Under the pieces are notes generated by a model. That model ran no database searches and was not told where the DNA came from. It worked only from the letters and a program-made list of their open reading frames with translations. Source: Gracilimonas sp965227785 (GTDB taxonomy: Bacteria > Bacteroidota > Rhodothermia > Balneolales > Balneolaceae). Taken from it: a stretch of 64,000 nucleotides of DNA. The position numbers were made by a program, and so were the translations under genes. Location of the stretch: the NCBI RefSeq assembly GCF_965227785.1, contig NZ_OZ245785.1:2356001-2420000 (forward strand). The letters run 5' to 3'. Shown piece after piece: positions 46,513 to 55,611 of this stretch. The number at the start of each line of letters is the position of its first letter. Positions within the stretch are counted from its first letter, which is position 1.

Positions 46513-46965
46513 GGTTCTGTTGGTTTAAAATTCGGTTCAAATATACGAACCAATTTCCATCAAATTCTGTGCCAATGAAAGCAGACCGGTAATTTTTATA
46601 GGTGCTTAAGAACAGGCTCGCACAAAAGTCAGTAAAAAAGGCAGTTAATATTGTGAAACACAGCCATGAATCTTCAGACTTAATATCGACAGTTAAGGCT
46701 AAAATCGAACCGGAATTATTTAAAAACCACGCTATCTCTTCAGAAAACCGCTTCCAATATAGAAGGGGTAGAGGCATCTGAGTTTATGATTTCATAACAC
46801 GAAAAGTTTGGGAAGGAGGTACTCTCGGAGAAATAAAGTCCGTAGTTTTACTTGCTTCAAATAGAGAATCAGCTGTGCATTTGCTCTTCCATTAAAGCCC
46901 TTCTTAAAGCAGAGTTTCTACAATAAAATCGATTTAGTTAACCCATTTAGTATTCCAATAAATAG
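46513..46965. other. 453-base gene-free region upstream of SulP gene
   Basis: No convincing gene is seen. A minus-strand frame over 46469-46777 is short, overlaps the FmdB-like gene and has poor composition. The sequence is AT-rich near 46880-46960, which fits a promoter region for the SulP gene. I found no clear hairpin or known regulatory element. Confidence 0.45.
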
Positions 46966-48495
46966 ATGAAGAAGTATTTAGACCTTTTTGGTCTCAACGA
47001 TAAGATAGATTATAAGACTGAAATTTTAGCGGGCCTTACCGTGTCTATGGCATTGATTCCCGAAGCGGTAGCATTTGCTATGATTGCAGGACTTTCTCCA
47101 TTAACAGGTTTGTATGCCGCATTCATGATGGGGCTGGTTACCTCCATTATTGGTGGGCGGCCGGGAATGATTTCCGGAGCAACCGGAGCCATCGCTGTGG
47201 TACTGGTGGCGCTGGCGCAATCTCACGGAGTAGAATATATATTCGGGGCTGTAATTTTGGCCGGTATCATACAGGTAGCAGCCGGAGCACTGAAACTTGG
47301 TAAACTTATGAGACTTGTTCCACACCCCGTTATCTTCGGCTTTGTAAACGGACTGGCAGTCATCATTTTCATGTCGCAGCTGGCTCAATTTAAAACGCCA
47401 TCCGGTGAGTGGATGACCGGGCAAAGCATGTATGTGTTATTAGCTCTTGTTGCTTTAACCATGCTCATTATCTGGGGTTTGCCGAAATTAACCAAAGCGG
47501 TGCCTGCATCACTTGTTGCAATTTTAACCGTTTTTGGAGTGGTGATAGCTCTCGGAATCGAAACCCGGACTGTTGGTGATATTGCTTCTATTTCAGGTGG
47601 ATTTCCTCCTTTCCATATACCCGAAATTCCTTTTACATGGGAGGCCTTTATGGTCATTCTTCCTTATTCCGCCATAATAGCCGGGGTTGGGTTGATTGAA
47701 AGCTTACTTACGCTGAACATCATAGATGAAATTACCGAAACACGCGGAAGTGGAAATCAGGAAGCCATCGCTCAGGGATCTGCTAATATTCTGTCCGGAC
47801 TGTTCTCCGGGATGGGTGGTTGTGCTATGATCGGCCAAAGTTTGATTAACGTCTCTTCAGGAGCACGAACCCGGATCTCAGGGATTGTTGCTTCACTGAT
47901 GCTGCTTGTCTTCATCATGTTTGGAGCTCCGATTATCGAACTGATGCCTATGGCTGCCTTAACCGGACTGATGATTATGGTTGCTATCGGTACCTTTGAG
48001 TGGGCCAGTTTCCGCACTTTCAACCGAATGCCGGCTTCCGATATTTTTGTGATGGTAACTGTGACGTTAGTAACGGCAGTGCTACACAACCTGGCACTGG
48101 CGGTTATTGTAGGGGTGATTATTGCCGCTCTTGTATTTGCATGGGACAACGCCAAACGCATCCGTGCCCGCAAGCATATTGATGAAGATGGTATCAAGCA
48201 CTATGAAATCTACGGCCCGTTATTCTTTGGTTCTGTAACCGTCTTTAACTCTAAATTTGATGTACTGAACGATCCGGACGAAGTGATTATAGACTTTGAG
48301 GAAAGCCGGGTGGTGGATATGTCTGCTATTGAAGCTCTGAATAAAATCACCGAGCGATATAATAAAGTAGGAAAGACCGTGCACCTGAAACACCTGAGCA
48401 AAGACTGCCGAAAACTCCTTCAGGATGCGGATGCCATTATTGATGTGAATGTGATGGAAGATCCTACTTACAAACTGGCGATTGATAAGATTTAG
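46966..48495 (+). CDS. SulP family inorganic anion transporter
   Basis: This 509-residue protein has the SulP core, an N-terminal ALIPEAVAFAMIAG and PLTGLYAAFMMGL segment, about 10-12 helices up to about residue 395, and a C-terminal STAS domain (about 400-509). SulP proteins carry sulfate, bicarbonate or other anions, often with Na+ or H+. The exact substrate cannot be told; Na+-bicarbonate (BicA-type) is possible. It is monocistronic. Confidence 0.93.
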   Translation: MKKYLDLFGLNDKIDYKTEILAGLTVSMALIPEAVAFAMIAGLSPLTGLYAAFMMGLVTSIIGGRPGMISGATGAIAVVLVALAQSHGVEYIFGAVILAGIIQVAAGALKLGKLMRLVPHPVIFGFVNGLAVIIFMSQLAQFKTPSGEWMTGQSMYVLLALVALTMLIIWGLPKLTKAVPASLVAILTVFGVVIALGIETRTVGDIASISGGFPPFHIPEIPFTWEAFMVILPYSAIIAGVGLIESLLTLNIIDEITETRGSGNQEAIAQGSANILSGLFSGMGGCAMIGQSLINVSSGARTRISGIVASLMLLVFIMFGAPIIELMPMAALTGLMIMVAIGTFEWASFRTFNRMPASDIFVMVTVTLVTAVLHNLALAVIVGVIIAALVFAWDNAKRIRARKHIDEDGIKHYEIYGPLFFGSVTVFNSKFDVLNDPDEVIIDFEESRVVDMSAIEALNKITERYNKVGKTVHLKHLSKDCRKLLQDADAIIDVNVMEDPTYKLAIDKI

Positions 48496-48646
48496 CAGTT
48501 TAAGGTCTGCATCATCATTAATGAGATTAGATGATGTGGTCGTCAACCTGCATTTAATTCAGGTTCTGAATAGGGGTTTGCCTGACTATCTATAGAGGAA
48601 ATATTGTCATCATTTTTCCCTCTTCAGCAAGATTCTTATTGCCAGC

Positions 48647-49840
48647 TTACTTCAAGGTGCTTAAGCCCTTCTCAAATCGCTTCATGGCTTCTTTCAGGTC
48701 ATCCATGGAAGCGGCATAGCTGAGACGCACCCCATTTGGTTCACCAAAAGCATCACCGGGTACGAGGGCCAGGCCGAATTCATCCAGCAGGTAAAGGCAC
48801 AGGTCGGTGGAAGATTCAATAGCTGAACCATCCGGCTTTTTTGTGCCGATGTAATGAGAGATATCCGGGAATACGTAGAATGCTCCGCCCGGAGTAAAGC
48901 AGCTGACTCCATCAAGGGAGTTCAAGGTATCCACCAAATAATCACGACGCTTTTTGAACTGCTCCCTCATGCTGGCCACCTCATCAAGGTTTCCTTTATA
49001 AGCCGCTTCTCCGGCTTTTTGAGAGATAGAAGAAGGAGCTGAAGTCTCCTGGCTTTGAATTTTTGAAACGGCACTCACAACTTCATTCGATGCAGCGAGG
49101 TAGCCCAATCGCCAGCCGGTCATGGCAAATCCTTTAGAAAAACCGTTGATCAGCAACACGCGGTCTTTAAGATCAGGTGCAACATTCAGGATGCTAACAT
49201 GTTCCCCTTCAAAAACGATGTACTCATAAATCTCATCAGAAATCACATAAACCTGAGGGTGTTTGCGAAGCACATCGGCCAGTCCTTCGAGTTCTTCAGC
49301 AGTGTATTGGGCTCCGGTTGGGTTAGAAGGGGAGCATAAAATCAGAACTTTCGTTTTTTCGGTGATCACTTTTTCGAGCTGTTCCGGAGTAAGCTTGAAA
49401 TTATTTTCAAAAGAAGTTCGCACAGTCACCGATTCACCCTCTGCCAAGCGGGTCATCTCAGGATAAGAAACCCAGTAAGGAGCCGGGATGATTACCTCAT
49501 CACCGGGGTTAACCAGCGCAAGCAGACTGAAGCCTACTGATTGTTTAGCCCCGTTAGAGCAGATTATCTGGGAAGGGTCGTAATCCAGATTGTTGTCACG
49601 TTTCAGTTTCGCACAAATGGCCTCACGCAGTTCCGGAGTTCCGGGATTCATGGTATATCCATGGAAGCCATCTTCAATAGCTTTGATGGCTGCATCGCAA
49701 ATATGTTTGGGCGTTTTAAAATCTGGTTCACCGGCGCTAAGGGAAACAATGGATTTTCCCTGTCGCTTCAGTTCCTTGGCGCGGCCGGTTACTTTTAGCG
49801 TTGCAGATGGCTGTAAATTTTGTGCGCGATTTGAAATCAT
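48647..49840 (-). CDS. Pyridoxal phosphate aminotransferase, aspartate type
   Basis: This 397-residue fold-type I aminotransferase has SPSNPTGAQY, the PLP Lys236 in NGFSKGFAMTGWRLGYL, and the C-terminal Arg in GVRLSYA that binds the alpha-carboxylate. Its closest type is aspartate/prephenate aminotransferase (AspC/AspB-like, subgroup I-gamma). It would interconvert aspartate and oxaloacetate or aromatic equivalents. It is downstream of the coaD operon on the same strand but 168 bases away. Confidence 0.93.
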   Translation of the reverse strand: MISNRAQNLQPSATLKVTGRAKELKRQGKSIVSLSAGEPDFKTPKHICDAAIKAIEDGFHGYTMNPGTPELREAICAKLKRDNNLDYDPSQIICSNGAKQSVGFSLLALVNPGDEVIIPAPYWVSYPEMTRLAEGESVTVRTSFENNFKLTPEQLEKVITEKTKVLILCSPSNPTGAQYTAEELEGLADVLRKHPQVYVISDEIYEYIVFEGEHVSILNVAPDLKDRVLLINGFSKGFAMTGWRLGYLAASNEVVSAVSKIQSQETSAPSSISQKAGEAAYKGNLDEVASMREQFKKRRDYLVDTLNSLDGVSCFTPGGAFYVFPDISHYIGTKKPDGSAIESSTDLCLYLLDEFGLALVPGDAFGEPNGVRLSYAASMDDLKEAMKRFEKGLSTLK

Positions 49841-49931
49841 ATTGATTAATGAGTGTGGGAGTAACGTTCAGAACGGTAAAAATATAAAGGCTGAAAGAAA
49901 GATAAGTAGATTATTTTTCTGCGCCAGTCGA

Positions 49932-49999
49932 TTAACTTTTCCAAAGTTGTGAGAAGGTAAATGTTTTAAACATCACCGGTATAACTTTGGAAAAGTTAA
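49932..49999. repeat. Perfect 17-bp inverted repeat
   Basis: TTAACTTTTCCAAAGTT at 49932-49948 pairs exactly with AACTTTGGAAAAGTTAA at 49983-49999 across 34 bases. Each arm is itself nearly palindromic. It begins 9 bases beyond the coaD stop (minus strand) and lacks a T-tract. Confidence 0.85.
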
Positions 50000-50008
50000 G
50001 ATAGGCTA

Positions 50009-50506
50009 CTACCCTTTATCCTTATACTTTTCTTCAAGGGCCATGGCTACATTTTCGGGGACAAACGAACTGAGGTCGCCGCCCCAATATGCTACTTCTT
50101 TTACAATAGAAGCGGAGATGAAAGTGAATTCTTCATCTGGCATCAGGAAAACGGTGTCCACGTTGGGAGCGAGACGTTTGTTGGTGAGGGCCATACGGAA
50201 TTCGTATTCGAAATCAGAAATTTGACGAACCCCGCGAACAAGCGTATCGGCATTCATTTTTTGTGCATGATCCACCAGCAGTCCGGTAAACTGATTTACC
50301 TCTACACTTTTTGCCCAGGCTTTATTGGCTATACATGCTTTAATGAGGTTAACGCGTTCATCACCTGAAAAAACAGCTTTCTTCTCTTTATTAACGGCAA
50401 CGGTTACAATCACATGATCAAACAGGTTGGTTGCCCGCTCAAGAATATCAAGGTGGCCGTTGGTAATAGGGTCAAAAGACCCGGGATATAAGGCGATTGT
50501 TTTCAT
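50009..50506 (-). CDS. coaD: Pantetheine-phosphate adenylyltransferase
   Basis: This 165-residue nucleotidyltransferase begins MKTIALYPGSFDPITNGHLDI, with the TNGH motif that marks the HxGH site. It ends with the ISASIVKEVAYWGGDL segment. It makes dephospho-CoA from phosphopantetheine and ATP, an essential step of coenzyme A synthesis. It follows rsmD by nine bases and is co-transcribed with it, as in many bacteria. Confidence 0.97.
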   Translation of the reverse strand: MKTIALYPGSFDPITNGHLDILERATNLFDHVIVTVAVNKEKKAVFSGDERVNLIKACIANKAWAKSVEVNQFTGLLVDHAQKMNADTLVRGVRQISDFEYEFRMALTNKRLAPNVDTVFLMPDEEFTFISASIVKEVAYWGGDLSSFVPENVAMALEEKYKDKG

Positions 50507-50515
50507 AGGTTGAAT

Positions 50516-51070
50516 TTATTCCGAATCTACCGGATGCTTTTGAAAGATGCTAACGATGGTTCGGCCATATGCTTTTGAAAAAGTACATTTGGGGTAGTCG
50601 GTAAAGTCTTTGTACTTATCGTGCTCCAGAATAAGCCAGCCTTCGTCTGTCAGCCAATTATCCTCAAAAACCTGATCTATAAGTTCTTCCATGAATGGAT
50701 AATCGTAAGGTGGATCGCAAAAAATGAAGTGATAGGGAATAGCCATACCATTCAGAAAGCGTTGAGCATCGGAGCATACAATCCGCATTTGATCGTCAAT
50801 GCCAAAGTCGGCAGCCGTTTTTTCAATTTGTTTTACGTTCTGGGCATCCAGCTCAACAGAAGTTACATGGCGTGCTCCCCGGGATATAGCTTCGAATCCA
50901 AGATTTCCTGAGCCGGCAAAGAGGTCCAGGATCTGGGTTCCTTCCATGAAAACACGAGCTTCAATCAGGTTAAAGATGCTTTCTTTGGTTCGATCGGTAG
51001 TGGGGCGTACATCCAGTCCTTTGGGAATGTTGAAATGTCGGCCTTTCAGTTTTCCGGTAATTATCCGCAT
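50516..51070 (-). CDS. rsmD: 16S rRNA (guanine966-N2)-methyltransferase
   Basis: This 184-residue enzyme begins MRIITGKLKGRHFNIPKG. It has the SAM site LDLFAGSGNLGFEAISRGA and the catalytic DPPYDYP motif. It modifies G966 of 16S rRNA during 30S assembly. The rsmD-coaD order is conserved. A 17-bp inverted repeat lies just upstream, between it and the DUF3822-like gene. Confidence 0.96.
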   Translation of the reverse strand: MRIITGKLKGRHFNIPKGLDVRPTTDRTKESIFNLIEARVFMEGTQILDLFAGSGNLGFEAISRGARHVTSVELDAQNVKQIEKTAADFGIDDQMRIVCSDAQRFLNGMAIPYHFIFCDPPYDYPFMEELIDQVFEDNWLTDEGWLILEHDKYKDFTDYPKCTFSKAYGRTIVSIFQKHPVDSE

Positions 51071-51087
51071 GGCGGAGTGTAATTTTA

Positions 51088-51134
51088 AGTTTTAAATGTT
51101 AAATGACATACCCTGTAATTTAACATTTAAAACT
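51088..51134. repeat. Perfect 17-bp inverted repeat
   Basis: AGTTTTAAATGTTAAAT at 51088-51104 pairs exactly with ATTTAACATTTAAAACT at 51118-51134. The loop is 13 bases. It sits 23 bases beyond the DUF3822-like stop and 17 bases before the rsmD start, inside what should be one operon. No T-tract follows. Confidence 0.85.
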
Positions 51135-51157
51135 GAGCATTAAGAATTCCGGAAAGG

Positions 51158-52018
51158 TTAAAAATCGAGGCTTAACAGAATAGCAGGAAAGGCAGCGGCA
51201 AGGTCAAAGCCATATGTTTTTTCTTCGGCTTTCACCCCCATAGTTTCCAGGGAGTTGAGTTTGGTGATTTCAGCGGAGTCATCCCAAAAACCCTGGAGAG
51301 CTTGTTCTATTTCGTGACAGTTGTGCCCGAACAGATAAATAGTTTCATGGATACCACGCATCCAGCTGGAGTTTTTGGCGTGTTGCAACCAGTGGTAAGG
51401 CAGGTCTTCGGGCTGATCGAAAGAGATGTAGGTAGCAGCCCTGAATTTACCGAGTAAAAAAGAGGTGATGGAAATAATATTTTCATGACACCCAATCATC
51501 AAAAAAGAACCGCCCGGTTTAGCAAATCCTGACCATTTTTGGGCCATCTCAAAATCGCTACTGAAGTCGGTAGTGGCAACCTGGGTAGTGAGTTCATCAA
51601 AGCCGGCCATTAAATTTCGTCGCCGTATCGACAAAAACTTGTACTCGTTGTTATGAACGGTATGCCAGGTAGGTTCAATGTGTTCGCGCTCTACGCCCTT
51701 CATTAAAATGGCGAGGTGATCTTCGCGCTCATCGGCATTGTCATAAACAACTTTGGGGAATACCGTCCAGCATTCGTGGGCGGGATGGGTGAGTGCACGC
51801 ACCGATTTAATATTGTGATTAGTACGAAACCGCTCGAAGGTAGAGAGGATGTGAGGGAAATGATCTTCGTGCTGACGGGTGATAGCGTCAATCACGTTGA
51901 AGTTGAAATCAAAAGAGCCTATACGAAAAAGGTGCTTGTCGTTTTCCGGATCATTGATCGAGTAAAACAGGCGATCCGAAAAAAAACAAACACCTAAATT
52001 TGCAGAAGCGTCATCCAT
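51158..52018 (-). CDS. DUF3822 family protein
   Basis: This 286-residue soluble protein has an actin/Hsp70-like two-lobed repeat character. Its N-half motif is ASANLGVCFFSDRLFYSI and its C-half motif is GGSFLMIGCHENIISITSFLLGKF, which is a nucleotide-binding-fold-like repeat. It resembles DUF3822, a Bacteroidota family that sits next to rsmD and coaD. The function is unknown. The fold claim is inference. It overlaps the upstream gene by one base. Confidence 0.7.
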   Translation of the reverse strand: MDDASANLGVCFFSDRLFYSINDPENDKHLFRIGSFDFNFNVIDAITRQHEDHFPHILSTFERFRTNHNIKSVRALTHPAHECWTVFPKVVYDNADEREDHLAILMKGVEREHIEPTWHTVHNNEYKFLSIRRRNLMAGFDELTTQVATTDFSSDFEMAQKWSGFAKPGGSFLMIGCHENIISITSFLLGKFRAATYISFDQPEDLPYHWLQHAKNSSWMRGIHETIYLFGHNCHEIEQALQGFWDDSAEITKLNSLETMGVKAEEKTYGFDLAAAFPAILLSLDF

Positions 52019-52491
52019 TAATTCCAGTTTGGAGCATTACGCATCGTAGTACGTTCAAGGCTACCGACGGCATCATCAGACCCAGGATCTTCAAGCAGAT
52101 AAATCTGAGGTCTGAGCGTATCATTCAGCGTATATTCCCATTTTGGAAACGGAGAGCGCGGAGAATACACCAGTGAATCAGGATTGTAAACGTCAAAAGT
52201 AGTTCCAAACAGGGAATCACCCATTGCGATCATCAGCGAATCGGTTTTAAGGAAGTTCACAAGGCTGTCGAGCCCGCCTTCAGTTGGGGGGAAAGTCTCG
52301 TTTCGGGTTTGGTACTGGATGAGAGCATCTTTGGTGTCAATAAGTCGTTGCCGGACTTTCTCTTCCAACGCCTCCCGCTCTTTAACCTCTTGATAAGGAG
52401 TTACCAGAGAATCATAAAGATAGTAGGTAAGACCAAGGATGATTACTCCGAATACAATTGTCAAAATTTTATTACGCGATTCAATGTCCAT
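52018..52491 (-). CDS. Membrane-anchored pseudopilin-like protein
   Basis: This 157-residue protein has one N-terminal helix (about 9-29) followed by a charged amphipathic stretch and a small globular C-part. The phrase FPPTEGGLDSLVNFL resembles the YPTTEQGLxALV segment of GspG-type pseudopilins. However, there is no prepilin peptidase site before the helix. It is the first gene of the operon with DUF3822, rsmD and coaD. The family is not recognised with certainty. Confidence 0.65.
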   Translation of the reverse strand: MDIESRNKILTIVFGVIILGLTYYLYDSLVTPYQEVKEREALEEKVRQRLIDTKDALIQYQTRNETFPPTEGGLDSLVNFLKTDSLMIAMGDSLFGTTFDVYNPDSLVYSPRSPFPKWEYTLNDTLRPQIYLLEDPGSDDAVGSLERTTMRNAPNWN

Positions 52492-52666
52492 GTGAAAAGC
52501 AAATGAGTTAATTAATTAAGTTTTATCCCAAGAAATTTCGGAAAAAGAAAATACACGCACACCCATAGATATGCAACTTTATAGCCGATTGAAAAATATG
52601 AATTCATAATTCTTTTACAGCCCTTATTTTCAGGTTGCCATTATTAACCTCTAAAGCACCGTTTAT

Positions 52667-53965
52667 TTGAACCGGAAAATACTCCGTCTTGCCATTCCAA
52701 ACATTATTAGTAATCTGTCGGTACCTCTGCTTGGGGCCATTGATACAGCGGTTGTAGGGCGTTTGGAGCACGTTTATTATCTGGGGGCCATTGCGGTAGG
52801 AAGCATCATATTTGACTTTATTTTTTGGGGATTCGGTTTTTTGCGGATGGGAACAACCGGCATGGTTGCGCAGGCTTATGGTGCTCAGGAAGAGCGAAAA
52901 ACCCGCATTATTCTATTTCGGGTATTACTGGTGGCTGCAGCCAGTAGTTTATTAATACTGCTTATTCAATATCCTCTAATTGAAGCTTCCCTGTATCTGG
53001 TAAACGCATCACCCGAAGTAGAAGAATATACCCGCTTGTACTATCACATCCGTATTTTTGCTGCACCGGCTACGTTGGCGTTGTTTGGATTGAATGGTTG
53101 GTTCCTGGGGATGCAAAATTCAACCTACCCCATGATCGTTACTATTTTCTTAAACCTTGTAAATATTGTGCTGAACCTGATTTTTGTGTTCCGGTTCAAT
53201 ATGACGGTAGATGGGGTGGCAACAGGGAGCTTAGTGGCGAGTTTTCTCGCATTAGGGTTGGCCGGCATACTATACAAGAAGAAATATGGAGGGGTAAAGC
53301 TCAATATTAAATGGGATGAACTGATTGAAGCCGAAGAACTGAAAAAATTCTTTTCAGTGAACCGGGATATTGTGATTCGGACGTTATGCCTCATTTTCTC
53401 CTACGCTTTTTTTACGGCAAAGTCGGCAGCGATGGGTGATGTGGTACTGGCCGCAAACACCATTTTGCTGCAAATGTGGTACATCAGTTCATACGGAACG
53501 GATGGGTTTGCTTATGCAGCCGAAAGTTTGGTAGGCCGTTTTAAAGGGGCAAAAGACGATGTCCAGCTAAAGAAGGCGGTTACTGCCAACATGCTTTGGG
53601 GGCTGGGGCTCGGACTTCTGGGTACTATCATTTATGCCTCATTCGATGCGGAAATCATATCTCTTTTTACTGACAAGGAAAATGTAATTAAAGTGGCTAT
53701 GGGTGTTGTCATCTGGCTGATTGTTGCACCCGTTGTAAACAGTGTGTGTTTTATATGGGATGGGGTTTATATAGGTGCTACAGCAACCGGAGCTATGCGT
53801 AATTCCATGCTCGTTGCTACGGTGTTGGTATTTATTCCGGTATATTTTATTAGTGAACCGTTTGCAGGCATTCATGCGTTATGGATGGCGATGACGGCAT
53901 TTATGGTAGCACGTGGCGTGGTGCTGTCTATATATGCACCGTCCCGAATATTTGGGAAAACTTAA
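52667..53965 (+). CDS. MATE family efflux transporter
   Basis: This 432-residue membrane protein has the MATE layout of about 12 helices in two homologous halves. Motifs are ILRLAIPNIISNLSVPLLGAIDTAVVGRL at the N-terminus (read in parts) and AAMGDVVLAANTILLQMW in the second half. It probably exports cationic drugs or metabolites with Na+ or H+. The start is TTG at 52667: a stop lies five codons upstream and no ATG precedes the first helix. It leads a three-gene unit. Confidence 0.92.
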   Translation: MNRKILRLAIPNIISNLSVPLLGAIDTAVVGRLEHVYYLGAIAVGSIIFDFIFWGFGFLRMGTTGMVAQAYGAQEERKTRIILFRVLLVAAASSLLILLIQYPLIEASLYLVNASPEVEEYTRLYYHIRIFAAPATLALFGLNGWFLGMQNSTYPMIVTIFLNLVNIVLNLIFVFRFNMTVDGVATGSLVASFLALGLAGILYKKKYGGVKLNIKWDELIEAEELKKFFSVNRDIVIRTLCLIFSYAFFTAKSAAMGDVVLAANTILLQMWYISSYGTDGFAYAAESLVGRFKGAKDDVQLKKAVTANMLWGLGLGLLGTIIYASFDAEIISLFTDKENVIKVAMGVVIWLIVAPVVNSVCFIWDGVYIGATATGAMRNSMLVATVLVFIPVYFISEPFAGIHALWMAMTAFMVARGVVLSIYAPSRIFGKT

Positions 53966-53972
53966 TTATGCA

Positions 53973-54896
53973 ATGAACTTATTTAAGAGAACAGCTGAAA
54001 TCACACTTGATGCTATTAATTCATTTATTGAAGATAACTGTTTTCAATACAGCGCAGCGGTTTCCTTTTATACACTTTTCTCACTGGCTCCCATTGTAAT
54101 GATAGCGGCCTTTGTCGCCGGTTTTTTTATTGGTGATGCCAGTGTGATGCGGGAGCTAACGAACTTTCTGGAGAAAAACATAGGCCATTCAAGCTCCGAG
54201 GCCGTCATACTTTTGGTTGAAACCATACAAACAGATTCCCGGAATATTATTTACTTATTTGTAAGCATCACTTTCCTGATAATTTCTGCCACAACGGTAT
54301 TCATTCAGTTCAAAGATTCTTTTAACAGAATTTTTAATGTGGCAGCCAAGCCGGAGATCGGGTTTTCAAAAGTATTGATCGATCGGGTTACGGCCTTTGG
54401 AGTGATTATGCTTCTGGGAATAGCCATGATCTTTTCGTTGATCCTCGACACCACCCTTGTGTGGCTCTTTGAATTCCTGTTGTCCAGTTTTGAAACGGCT
54501 CAGCTCTATTTAATTGGATTCGGCAGTAACCTCCTTACTCTGCTTATGGTATTCATTGCGGTCTTGGTTATGTATTACACCCTGCCGGATGCAAAAGTAC
54601 GGTGGCGCCACTTGTTGATTGGAAGTCTGATTACTACGCTGCTTTTGTCAATTGGAAAATTCGGGGTGGGGATGATTATTGGAAACAGCTCGCTGAATCA
54701 GCTTTCAGGAGCCTCCTCTTCTATCATTATTTTAATGTTGTGGGTGTACTACTCCAGTATTATTATCTTTTTTGGAGTGGAGTTGGTGAAAGCCCTGGCG
54801 GAATCAGGGGAAGGTGAAATTAAGGCCGGCCGTTTTGCCCGAAAAATAAAGATGGTGGAAATGCCGGGAACAAAAAATGAATCTGATAAACTATGA
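53973..54896 (+). CDS. YihY/BrkB family membrane protein
   Basis: This 307-residue protein has five to six helices and the family signature QYSAAVSFYTLFSLAPIVMI near residues 26-45, plus GASSSIIILMLWVYYSSIIIFFGVEL at the end (read in parts). It was once misannotated as RNase BN; its function is unknown. I chose ATG 53973, since the frame is open 20 codons further into the MATE gene but lacks coding sense. It starts seven bases after the MATE stop and overlaps sixA by four bases. Confidence 0.92.
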   Translation: MNLFKRTAEITLDAINSFIEDNCFQYSAAVSFYTLFSLAPIVMIAAFVAGFFIGDASVMRELTNFLEKNIGHSSSEAVILLVETIQTDSRNIIYLFVSITFLIISATTVFIQFKDSFNRIFNVAAKPEIGFSKVLIDRVTAFGVIMLLGIAMIFSLILDTTLVWLFEFLLSSFETAQLYLIGFGSNLLTLLMVFIAVLVMYYTLPDAKVRWRHLLIGSLITTLLLSIGKFGVGMIIGNSSLNQLSGASSSIIILMLWVYYSSIIIFFGVELVKALAESGEGEIKAGRFARKIKMVEMPGTKNESDKL

Positions 54897-55405
54897 AGCA
54901 GATATTGTTAATGAGGCATGCTAAGTCGAGTTGGGAAAACCCGGGCTTGAAAGACTTTGACCGGGCACTTGCCAAACGAGGCCTGAATGATGCTCCGAGG
55001 ATGGGGAAGTACCTTAGGAAAGCCAAGTATAAACCAGGTTTGGTGATTTCGTCTCCGGCTCAACGAGCAAAAGAAACCACGCAGCTGAGTATGGAAGCCG
55101 CTAAACTGGATGAAGATCAGATCCATTGGAATGAAGATCTGTACTTTGGTTCGGTCAGGGATTATATCAGGGCTATACAATCGGCCCCGGATGAGTATGA
55201 TCGAATAATGCTGGTGGGGCATAATCCTTTAATGGAAAGCACAACCGGCGCTTTGGCAGGCGGGCAGGATAAAACAGCGGTGCGGATGCCAACTGCAGCC
55301 ATTGTGTGTTTAGAAAGTTTTGCTGATTCCTGGGAAGTGATAGCTCCCGGCACCTGTCAAATAAAGTGGATGATGATTCCAAAAGTGCTTAAAAAGCTTC
55401 AATGA
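54893..55405 (+). CDS. SixA-like histidine phosphatase
   Basis: This 170-residue protein begins MKQILLMRHAKSSWENP (RHG motif, His9 as phosphoacceptor). It later has VGHNPLME, the second conserved His. It is the SixA-type small histidine phosphatase, which in E. coli acts on a phospho-His protein. No His-kinase phosphorelay is adjacent. It overlaps brkB by four bases (ATGA) and its stop lies at the edge of a repeat element. Confidence 0.9.
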   Translation: MKQILLMRHAKSSWENPGLKDFDRALAKRGLNDAPRMGKYLRKAKYKPGLVISSPAQRAKETTQLSMEAAKLDEDQIHWNEDLYFGSVRDYIRAIQSAPDEYDRIMLVGHNPLMESTTGALAGGQDKTAVRMPTAAIVCLESFADSWEVIAPGTCQIKWMMIPKVLKKLQ

Positions 55406-55535
55406 GGTGTTAGGGGCAAGGTTTTAGGATAAGCGAATAGGGCAGGCAATTATGCCTTACATAACACAGCGACTACTTTCAGCCTAAGTTATTTGAATCA
55501 ACCAGAACAACCCTAACACCTATCACCTAAAACCT
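55405..55535. repeat. Inverted repeat pair with shuffled word order
   Basis: AGGTGTTAGGG at 55405-55415 and AGGTTTTAGG at 55419-55428 face CCCTAACACCT at 55511-55521 and CCTAAAACCT at 55526-55535. Each word pairs with its reverse complement but the order is swapped. The element starts at the A of the sixA TGA. It shares GGTGTTAGG words with the element at 45091. Confidence 0.8.
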
Positions 55536-55611
55536 TTAATTCAGTCCACACTTTTCTAACGAATTGTTATATTACCCACGTACATAAATTCAACCCTCAC
55601 ATCTACAGCAG

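Noticed and set aside
46469..46777. Minus-strand open frame of 102 codons upstream of the SulP gene
   Set aside because: It overlaps the FmdB-like gene in another frame, has no recognisable domain and poor codon character, so it looks fortuitous.
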